Assembly: GCA_964451375.1 (NCBI GenBank)
Contig: CAYVIN010000163.1
Coordinates: 1 to 5,956, forward strand
Origin: JAGXQV01 sp964451375
Lineage (GTDB): Bacteria > Pseudomonadota > Gammaproteobacteria > Burkholderiales > Sulfuricellaceae
DNA: 5,956 nucleotides
Direction of reading: 5' to 3'
The notes beneath the pieces are model-generated. The model was not told the DNA's origin. It saw only the letters and a program-made list of their open reading frames with translations, and made no database searches. Every line of letters starts with the position of its first letter. Within the stretch, counting starts at the first letter, position 1. The translations under genes were made by a program, and so were the position numbers. Positions 1 through 4,926 of this stretch are shown piece by piece.

Positions 1-69
1 CTTTACGGGTGCAACTCCTTGGAATGGAACGACCATTCCGCGTCGTTGCGCCTTGTCCTGCACCCCCAT
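1..69 (-). CDS. Possible N-terminus of a divergent gene, cut by the window edge
   Basis: Reading the minus strand from an ATG at 69-67, the frame stays open for all 23 codons to the window edge. The peptide begins MGVQDKAQRRGMVVPF. A GGAG lies nine bases upstream of the ATG, a usable ribosome binding site, and the gene would be divergent from the sensor kinase with only 38 bases between the two starts. Against it: 23 codons is short enough to be open by chance, several codons are less usual for a GC-rich genome (CGA, GGA, CCA, GTA), and nested inverted repeats (GGGTGCA 7-13 with TGCACCC 59-65; GGAATGG 21-27 with CCATTCC 33-39) could mean this is structured regulatory DNA instead. I do not recognise the peptide and assign no function. 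Confidence 0.3.
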   Translation of the reverse strand, partial: MGVQDKAQRRGMVVPFQGVAPVK

Positions 70-107
70 AACCGCACACTCCACCCCGTCTAACTGAGGA
101 ATCTAGG

Positions 108-1682
108 ATGATGGAACGTCCGGGTATCGATCGTGAACTGCGCGTGTTGATGCTGGAAGACACGCCCAGCGATGCGGAACTGGCGGAGCGTGAACTGCGC
201 AAGGCCGGCATCGCGTTCACCGCGCAGCGCGTGGAGAGGCGGGAGGCATTCGTCCGCGCGCTCGACGAGTTCCGTCCCGACATCATTCTGTCGGATTACA
301 ACTTGCCCGATTTCAACGGCGTGGCCGCGCTGGAGATCGTGCGGAACGGGCATCCGGAAGTGCCGGTGGTGATGGTTACCGGCGCGCTCAGCGACATCGA
401 GGCGGTGGAACTGATCCATGCCGGCGCCAGGGATTACGTGCTGAAAGACCGCCTGGCGCGGCTGGCGCCGGCCGTCCAGCGAGCGCTGTCGGCGGAAGAG
501 GGCGCCCGCGCGCGCAAGGCGGCGGAGAAGGCTCTGCTGGAAAGCGAAGCAAAGTACCGCCGCATCGTGGACACGGCCAATGAGGGGATATGGGTGATCG
601 GGCCGGACGCCATGACCACCTTCGTCAACGCCCGGATGGCCGAAATGCTCGGCTATTCCCGCGAGGAGATGAACGGCCGCCCGTTCACGGACTTCATGTT
701 CGAGGAAGATTTATTCGATCACCTGAAAAAATGGGAAAACCGCCACTGCGGATTGTCGGAACATTTTGAACGCCGCCTCCGCCGCAAAGATGGAAAAACC
801 ATGTGGACGCTCGCTTCCGCTACGTCCATCCTCGACGATGAACATCGCTTCATAGGCTCCTTTGGGATGTTCGCGGACATCACCGAGCGCAAGCAGGCGG
901 AAGAGAACCTGCGAATACTGAACGAAAATCTGGAGCAGCGCGTCCGGGAAGAAACCGCCAAGAACATGGCGCAGGAGCGCATGCTGATCCAGCAATCGCG
1001 CTTGGCGGCGATGGGTGACATGATCCACAACATCGCTCATCAATGGCGGCAACCGATCAACACGCTGGCCCTGTTGCTTGCCAACATCCAAGATGCTTAT
1101 GACTTTAACGACTTGAACAAGGAATACCTCCACGATGAGGTAAAAATCGGTCAGGAGTTGATTCAACGCATGTCCACCACCATTGACGATTTCCGCAATT
1201 TTTTCATGCCGAACAAAGAAAAAGAATTTTTCCTCACTGAGGATGCAGTGGATGGCGCGATCAAGTTGGTTTTAGATGGTTTTGCAGCCCACAACATCCA
1301 GATTTTCAAGGAAAAGGCTAGCGAGCCGCACACTGCTTTCGGTTACCCCAACGAATTCGCGCAAGTGGTGCTGAATGCCTTGACCAACACCAAGGAAGCC
1401 ATCGACGCAAAAAAAATCGCCGGGGAAATTCACATCCAGATGAGCAAAGATGACAAGACGGTCAGCGTCTCAATCCGCGACAACGGCGGCGGCATCCCGG
1501 AAGAAATACTTCCCAAGGTGTTCGATCCCTATTTCACCACCAAGGGTGTCCAGGGCAGCGGTGTCGGCCTGTACATGTCGAAAATGATTATGAAAAACAT
1601 GAATGGCGACGTCATGATTCGCAATGTCGAGGATGGTGCGGAGGTGCTGCTTACGTTGCCGCTGGCAAACTCGGCTGTTTGA
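108..1682 (+). CDS. REC-PAS-histidine kinase signalling protein
   Basis: A 524-residue cytoplasmic phosphorelay protein with no signal peptide or membrane segment. Residues about 11-128 form a response-regulator receiver domain with acidic pocket E17/D18, phospho-acceptor D63 (LSDYNLP), T91 and K113. Residues about 145-262 are a PAS sensor domain ending in the typical DITERKQAE linker, followed by a coiled-coil stretch (about 262-300). The kinase core has an H-box with HQWRQP (likely phospho-acceptor H311), an N-box (VLNALTNTKEA, N427), G1 DNGGGI (458-463), an F-box DPYFTTK and G2 GSGVGLYMSK. All catalytic motifs are intact, so an active kinase is expected. The ligand and partner are unknown, and no separate regulator gene is adjacent. 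The start is an ATG at 108 with GAGGA at 96-100, seven bases away; the ATG at 111 is an alternative. The receiver sits at the N-terminus, so it probably accepts phosphate from another kinase and controls this one, which is inference. GC falls clearly from the receiver half to the kinase half. Confidence 0.93.
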   Translation: MMERPGIDRELRVLMLEDTPSDAELAERELRKAGIAFTAQRVERREAFVRALDEFRPDIILSDYNLPDFNGVAALEIVRNGHPEVPVVMVTGALSDIEAVELIHAGARDYVLKDRLARLAPAVQRALSAEEGARARKAAEKALLESEAKYRRIVDTANEGIWVIGPDAMTTFVNARMAEMLGYSREEMNGRPFTDFMFEEDLFDHLKKWENRHCGLSEHFERRLRRKDGKTMWTLASATSILDDEHRFIGSFGMFADITERKQAEENLRILNENLEQRVREETAKNMAQERMLIQQSRLAAMGDMIHNIAHQWRQPINTLALLLANIQDAYDFNDLNKEYLHDEVKIGQELIQRMSTTIDDFRNFFMPNKEKEFFLTEDAVDGAIKLVLDGFAAHNIQIFKEKASEPHTAFGYPNEFAQVVLNALTNTKEAIDAKKIAGEIHIQMSKDDKTVSVSIRDNGGGIPEEILPKVFDPYFTTKGVQGSGVGLYMSKMIMKNMNGDVMIRNVEDGAEVLLTLPLANSAV

Positions 1683-1689
1683 TTCTGCG

Positions 1690-1813
1690 CCCGGATATTT
1701 CATAAATTCGCGTGATGATCGCGTAGGATTTTGTTTCATACGCCCGACTGAGCGAAATTCGCCTATGAAACAAAAGACCAGCGAGAGCGCGCGCAATTTG
1801 TGAAATATCCGGG
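1690..1813. repeat. 124-bp long inverted repeat (MITE-like or large hairpin element)
   Basis: The left arm (1690-1743) and right arm (1761-1813) are near mirror complements around a 17-base loop. The outer 13 bases are perfect (CCCGGATATTTCA with TGAAATATCCGGG), continue through AAATT/AATTT after one G-T wobble, and an inner 12-base block is perfect (TTTTGTTTCATA 1729-1740 with TATGAAACAAAA 1764-1775). Only the section between the blocks is poorly matched. The loop contains the near-palindrome GCGAAATTCGC (1752-1762). It starts seven bases after the kinase stop codon. No target-site duplication is visible in the flanks, no transposase is nearby, and no T-run follows the right end. It could be a non-autonomous mobile element, a 3' processing or termination hairpin for the kinase mRNA, or a structured RNA. 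The structure is certain; the role is not. Confidence 0.8.
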
Positions 1814-2051
1814 TTAAAAGGTTGACCGACCGGAGAGGGGCGGTTGCTGTCGCCGACTGCCGACAACTGAATGTCTCTTGTTCAGTCCAAAGCAGGCATA
1901 GGCACCAAGGGGTCAATTCCAACCAACTGGAATTTCAAGGGGTTGCGTCCGAGAAACTGATTCCAACCTTGGTCGTGATTGCATTTTCAAACGTATTGGA
2001 CTTGGAAATCTCCCTTATCCAACCCCAGAATGCAAATAGGCGTTTTTTAGA
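1814..2051. other. Intergenic region with small repeats and no convincing gene
   Basis: About 240 bases with no open frame that resembles a protein. It holds several short structures. ACTGAA (1866-1871) pairs with TTCAGT (1881-1886). AATTCCA (1915-1921) pairs with TGGAATT (1928-1934) over a six-base loop. TTGCATT (1979-1985) pairs with AATGCAA (2029-2035), enclosing TTGGA/TCCAA (1996-2000 / 2018-2022). Two direct repeats interleave: CAAGGGGT at 1906 and 1936, and ATTCCAACC at 1916 and 1960. The region is less GC-rich than the genes beside it. It must supply the start region of the following metallopeptidase gene, but I see no good -35/-10 pair. It could be decayed repeat or element sequence, or an operator region. 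Confidence 0.5.
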
Positions 2052-2579
2052 TTGAAATACTTGAACGGATATCCGCCCGCGCTGGCGGAACAGGTGCGCC
2101 AACTCATCGAGCAAGGCCACCTCGCCGCGCTGCTCCTCAAGAAATACCCGCAAGGCCACGCGGTGCGCACCGACAAGGCGCTCTACGATTACGCGCTGCA
2201 ACTCAAAAACACCTATCTGCGCAACGCCGGGCAAATCAGCAAGGTGACCTTCGACGCCAAGCTCCACGTCATCCGTCACGCCCTCGGCACTCATACGACC
2301 ATCGCGCGGGTGCAGGGCGGAAAACTCAAAACCAAGCAGGAAATCCGCATCGCGGCGGTGTTCAGGGAAATGCCCCCGGAATTCCTGCGCATGATCGTCG
2401 TCCACGAACTGGCGCACATCAAGGAACGCGAGCACGACAAGGCTTTTTACCAACTCTGCCGGCACATGGAACCCGATTACCACCAACTGGAATTCGACCT
2501 GCGCGCCTATCTTTGCCACCTGGAGGCTACCGGGCAGGCGTTGTGGGCGGCGGGGAATAGTGAAGTTGTGAGCGCTTAA
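2052..2579 (+). CDS. YgjP-like (DUF45/M48-type) zinc metallopeptidase domain protein
   Basis: A 175-residue soluble protein of the YgjP-like/DUF45 group, predicted zinc-dependent hydrolases. The signature is VVHELAHIKEREHDKAFY: zinc ligands H118 and H122 with catalytic E119 in HELAH, and a further histidine H128 six residues later, followed by the family-typical CRHMEPDYHQLEFDLR segment. The substrate is not known from sequence; the E. coli relative YgjP is only loosely comparable. The frame has a stop at 2037-2039, so the first possible start is the TTG at 2052, with a second TTG at 2061; no ATG or GTG lies near the N-terminus. The first gives the family-like beginning KYLNGYPPAL. There is no good Shine-Dalgarno sequence: a run of T (2043-2048) lies directly upstream and the nearest AGG is at 2038-2040. 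The gene stands alone and converges with the methyltransferase gene, leaving 50 bases between them without a clear terminator. Confidence 0.85.
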   Translation: MKYLNGYPPALAEQVRQLIEQGHLAALLLKKYPQGHAVRTDKALYDYALQLKNTYLRNAGQISKVTFDAKLHVIRHALGTHTTIARVQGGKLKTKQEIRIAAVFREMPPEFLRMIVVHELAHIKEREHDKAFYQLCRHMEPDYHQLEFDLRAYLCHLEATGQALWAAGNSEVVSA

Positions 2580-2629
2580 TAACCTGGAGATGTCCGTGTG
2601 GCGGCGGTTTAACTGTGACCACCATCCAG

Positions 2630-3223
2630 TCACTTCACCCTGCGCCACACCAGGGTGCGATTGTTGGCCGGCATGGCGATATCCTCGGCCAGCGCCATGC
2701 CCTGAGCGACGGCGAGCCGGTCAAGCGCTTCGAAATCGCGCACACCGCTGTGCGGGTCGCGCTCCTTGAGCCAGAGATCGAATCGCGCGTTGCTTTCCGA
2801 GGTGAATTTCCCGCCGTAGTTGAAAGGGCCGTACAGGCATAGGCAGCCGCCTTCGCTCAGCACTCGTCCGACGCCCGCGAAGAGGTTTTCCACCGCCGCC
2901 CAGGAGACGATGTGTACGGTGTTGGCGTTGAATACCGCATCGACGGGTTCGACGGGCCAGTGCGGATGATTGACATCAATGGTCAGCGGGGGGAGAACAT
3001 TGGGTAAGGCGGCCTCTTCGAGCCACGCCTGGATACCCGCGTGGTTGTGCGGCAATTCGCTGGTCTGCCAGGTCAAATGGGGCAGCGCCGCGCCGAAATA
3101 CACGGCGTGTTGCCCGGTGCCGCTGGCGATTTCCAGCACCCGGCGGCGCTCGGCGAAAACCTCGCGCAGGACGGCGAGAATCGGGTCGCGGTTTTGTTCA
3201 CAGGATTCGGCGTAGGGTTTCAT
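2630..3223 (-). CDS. DUF938 family SAM-dependent methyltransferase
   Basis: A 197-residue class I methyltransferase-fold protein of the DUF938 family (PF06080), full length for that family. The N-terminus MKPYAESCEQNRDPIL is characteristic. SAM-binding motif I is VLEIASGTGQHAVYF (29-43). An acidic/polar segment TSELPHN (54-60) corresponds to the end of strand 2, TIDVNHPHWP (81-90) to motif II, and FNANTVHIVSW (98-108) to the motif after strand 4. YGPFNYGGKFTSESN (131-145) is the strongly conserved DUF938 stretch. The methyl acceptor is unknown. The start is the ATG at 3223-3221, with AAGGA (3233-3229) five bases upstream. A TATAAT on the same strand at 3253-3248 gives a leader of about 18 bases. 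It is divergent from the FemAB-like gene and convergent with the metallopeptidase gene, so it is probably monocistronic. Confidence 0.9.
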   Translation of the reverse strand: MKPYAESCEQNRDPILAVLREVFAERRRVLEIASGTGQHAVYFGAALPHLTWQTSELPHNHAGIQAWLEEAALPNVLPPLTIDVNHPHWPVEPVDAVFNANTVHIVSWAAVENLFAGVGRVLSEGGCLCLYGPFNYGGKFTSESNARFDLWLKERDPHSGVRDFEALDRLAVAQGMALAEDIAMPANNRTLVWRRVK

Positions 3224-3247
3224 GGGATTCCTTGAGTGGGTGATGAA

Positions 3248-3276
3248 ATTATACCCAAGCGATTCAGTAAGTCTTG
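3248..3276 (-). promoter_or_regulatory. Probable sigma-70 promoter of the DUF938 methyltransferase gene
   Basis: On the minus strand a consensus -10 hexamer TATAAT occupies 3253-3248. With a 17-base spacer the -35 position is CAAGAC (3276-3271), a poor match to TTGACA. Transcription would begin near 3241, giving a short leader that contains the AAGGA ribosome binding site. The -10 is convincing and well placed; the weak -35 suggests help from an activator or modest strength. Confidence 0.5.
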
Positions 3277-3293
3277 TTCGATTCGGCTAAAAT
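3264..3293 (+). promoter_or_regulatory. Candidate promoter of the FemAB-like/yciH pair
   Basis: A -10-like TAAAAT lies at 3288-3293, about 30 bases before the GTG chosen as the start of the FemAB-like gene. No clear -35 is present at the expected distance (around 3264-3270 the sequence is TCAGTAA). If real, transcription starts near 3300, downstream of an upstream in-frame GTG at 3236, which supports the shorter protein. It would overlap the divergent methyltransferase promoter. Confidence 0.27.
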
Positions 3294-3322
3294 TCCTTAT
3301 CCCGTTTTTCGATTCCCCCATC

Positions 3323-4453
3323 GTGCCTCAGCCGACCTTGCGCATCGTCGAATCCCTCTCTGACATCCCCGCACCGCAGTGGGATGCGCTGAGCGATGGC
3401 AATCCGTTTCTTTCCCACGCCTTCCTGAGCGCCTTGCAGGAGAGCGGTTGCGCCACCCCGGAAACCGGCTGGCAAGCGCAATTCCTGACGTTATGGCAGG
3501 ATGACGTGCTGCTTGGCGGAATGCCGCTGTATCTCAAGAGCCATTCGTGGGGCGAGTTCGTCTTCGACTGGGCGTGGGCGCAAGCCTACCAGCGTCACGG
3601 GCTGGCCTATTATCCCAAGCTGGTTAACGCCGTCCCGTTCACCCCCGCGAGCGGCACGCGTCTGCTCGCGGCGACGCCCGAATTGCGCGCCGAGCTGTTG
3701 CGTTGCGCGTTGCGGCTGGCCGGCGAACTGGGCGTCTCCTCGCTGCATTGCCTGTTTCCGCCCGCCGCACAGGCCGAGGAAATGCAGGCACAAGGTTTGA
3801 TGTTGCGCCAAGGCGTGCAGTTCCATTGGCGCAATCCCGGCTATCCCGATTTCGCCGCCTATCTCGCCGCGATGAGCCACGACAAGCGCAAGCGCATCCG
3901 CCAGGAGCGGCGCAAGGTCGGCGAGGCGGGGATCGTTTTGGAGCGCTTGAGCGGGGCGCAGATTCGCGACGATCACTGGGTCTTTTTCGAGCGCTGCTAT
4001 ACGGCCACCCATCGCCAGTACCAGGCGCCGCCCGCCCTCAATCTGGATTTCTTCCGGCGCATCGGCGCGACCCTCGCCGCCAACGTGCTGCTGGTGATCG
4101 CCACGCGCAATGGACAGCCGATTGCCGGCGCACTCAACTTCTACCATGCTGCGGCGCTCTATGGGCGTTCCTGGGGCGCACTGGAATATCATCCGGGCCT
4201 GCATTTCGAGACCTGCTACTATCAGGCCATCGAGTTTTGCATCGAGCGCGGCATTCCGCTGTTCGAGGGCGGGGCACAAGGGGAACACAAGCTGTCACGG
4301 GGATTCCTGCCGCACGCCACCTGGTCGGCGCACTGGCTGGCGGAGCCGCGTTTTGCCAGGGCGGTCGATGAATTCCTGCGGCGCGAGACCAGCGGCCTGA
4401 GCTTTTACATGGATGAACTGAACGAACGCAGCCCCTTCAAACGGGCGAATTGA
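3323..4453 (+). CDS. FemAB-like / PF04339 GNAT-fold acyltransferase family protein
   Basis: A 376-residue soluble protein of the family annotated as peptidoglycan biosynthesis/recognition (PF04339), related to FemAB and GNAT acyltransferases. Its substrate is not established. Visible family landmarks, numbered from the GTG at 3323: LYLKSHSWGEFVFDWAWA (69-86), YYPKLVNAVPFTPASGTR (96-113), the basic stretch MSHDKRKRIRQERRKV (184-199), IAGALNFY (267-274), and near the C-terminus FEGGAQGEHKLSRGFLP (314-330). The last resembles the acyl-group-binding half of a GNAT fold. The frame is open back to a GTG at 3236, but the extra 29 residues (SCSIRLKFLIPFF and neighbours) do not look like the family, and that GTG sits within the leader of the divergent gene. 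The GTG at 3323 gives MPQPTLRIVESL, a normal family start, though no Shine-Dalgarno precedes it. A TTG at 3338 is a further option. It is probably co-transcribed with the SUI1 gene 18 bases downstream. Confidence 0.86.
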   Translation: MPQPTLRIVESLSDIPAPQWDALSDGNPFLSHAFLSALQESGCATPETGWQAQFLTLWQDDVLLGGMPLYLKSHSWGEFVFDWAWAQAYQRHGLAYYPKLVNAVPFTPASGTRLLAATPELRAELLRCALRLAGELGVSSLHCLFPPAAQAEEMQAQGLMLRQGVQFHWRNPGYPDFAAYLAAMSHDKRKRIRQERRKVGEAGIVLERLSGAQIRDDHWVFFERCYTATHRQYQAPPALNLDFFRRIGATLAANVLLVIATRNGQPIAGALNFYHAAALYGRSWGALEYHPGLHFETCYYQAIEFCIERGIPLFEGGAQGEHKLSRGFLPHATWSAHWLAEPRFARAVDEFLRRETSGLSFYMDELNERSPFKRAN

Positions 4454-4471
4454 GAGACACGGCGAGGCCAT

Positions 4472-4834
4472 ATGAAAAACACCCCAACCGGCGGCGGACT
4501 GGTGTATTCCACCGAACACGGCAAGATGTGCCCGGCCTGCCGCCATCCGCTGGGCGAATGTATTTGCAAAGCCACTCAGGTGCGCCCGGCGGCGGACGGC
4601 ATCGTGCGCGTGTCGCGGGAAACCAAGGGCCGCAAGGGCAAAGGCGTGACGCTGGTAAAGGGGCTGGCGCTCGACGACCCGGCATTGCAGCAACTGGGCA
4701 AGCAACTCAAGGCGCTATGCGGCTCGGGCGGCACGGTGAAGGACGGGATCATCGAAATCCAGGGCGACCACTGCGAGCGGGTGATCGATTACCTGAAAAA
4801 GTTGAACCTGACCGTCAAACGGGCTGGGGGATAG
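4472..4834 (+). CDS. yciH: SUI1/eIF1 family translation factor homologue (YciH) with a four-cysteine knuckle
   Basis: A 120-residue protein of the SUI1/eIF1 family, the bacterial YciH group, which is thought to act on start-codon or initiator-tRNA selection on the 30S subunit. The SUI1 fold covers about residues 44-118. It includes VRVSRETKGRKGKGVTLVKG (45-64), with the basic loop used for ribosome contact, and CGSGGTVKDGIIEIQGDH (83-100). Between the N-terminal LVYSTEHG and the SUI1 domain lies CPACRHPLGECIC, placing C20, C23, C30 and C32 as a possible zinc-binding knuckle. From memory E. coli YciH lacks these cysteines, while many other proteobacterial homologues seem to have them. The start is the ATG at 4472 with GAGG at 4464-4467. 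It probably belongs to one transcript with the FemAB-like gene and ends before the REP pair. Confidence 0.92.
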   Translation: MKNTPTGGGLVYSTEHGKMCPACRHPLGECICKATQVRPAADGIVRVSRETKGRKGKGVTLVKGLALDDPALQQLGKQLKALCGSGGTVKDGIIEIQGDHCERVIDYLKKLNLTVKRAGG

Positions 4835-4847
4835 GGGCAACAATATC

Positions 4848-4921
4848 GTAGGAGCGGTCGCCTGACCGCGAAACGGTGGTTCACTTGCAGCCACAGTTCG
4901 CGACCGGGAGGTCGCTCCTAC
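4848..4921. repeat. Inverted REP pair (REPIN-like), between convergent genes
   Basis: Two copies of a REP sequence face each other. The left (4848-4872) reads GTAGGA, a hairpin GCGGTC-GCCT-GACCGC (4854-4869), then GAA. The right, read on the minus strand (4921-4897), is GTAGGA, a hairpin GCGACC-TCCC-GGTCGC (4915-4900), then GAA. Each hairpin stem is a perfect six base pairs with a four-base loop. The two stems differ at two paired positions (GGTC against GACC), but both partners changed, so pairing is kept. The arms also pair with each other over 25 positions (18 Watson-Crick and three G-T pairs). This layout matches REP doublets that RAYT transposases are known to spread; no RAYT gene is in the window. 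Lying 13 bases after the yciH stop and five before the dbpA stop, it may also act as a two-way terminator or mRNA-protecting hairpin. Confidence 0.85.
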
Positions 4922-4926
4922 ACGGT

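Noticed and set aside
1690..1813. Calling the long hairpin an insertion sequence
   Set aside because: It is far too short to encode a transposase, and no flanking target duplication is visible; only a non-autonomous element or a structured RNA remains possible.
1470..1922. A 150-codon minus-strand open frame across the kinase 3' end and the long hairpin
   Set aside because: It is antisense to the conserved ATPase motifs and reads through both arms of the inverted repeat; no protein-like features.
1996..2020. TTGGAC ... TTATCC as a promoter for the metallopeptidase gene
   Set aside because: The spacing is only 13 bases and the -10 match is poor; no alternative pair at 16-18 bases was found.
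1822..2055. A 77-codon plus-strand open frame in the gap before the metallopeptidase gene
   Set aside because: No recognisable domain, no ribosome binding site, low-complexity coincidental composition, and it overlaps the small repeats; most likely non-coding.
2580..2629. A terminator between the convergent metallopeptidase and methyltransferase genes
   Set aside because: Only weak complementarity (CTGG 2584-2587 with CCAG 2626-2629) and no stable GC-rich stem with a T-run.
3491..4288. A 265-codon minus-strand open frame opposite the FemAB-like gene
   Set aside because: It is the antisense shadow of a GC-rich conserved gene; its composition is typical of reverse-frame translation and the plus-strand product has clear family motifs.
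3703..4371. A 222-codon plus-strand open frame overlapping the FemAB-like gene
   Set aside because: An arginine-rich frame-shifted shadow of the real gene, with no domain.
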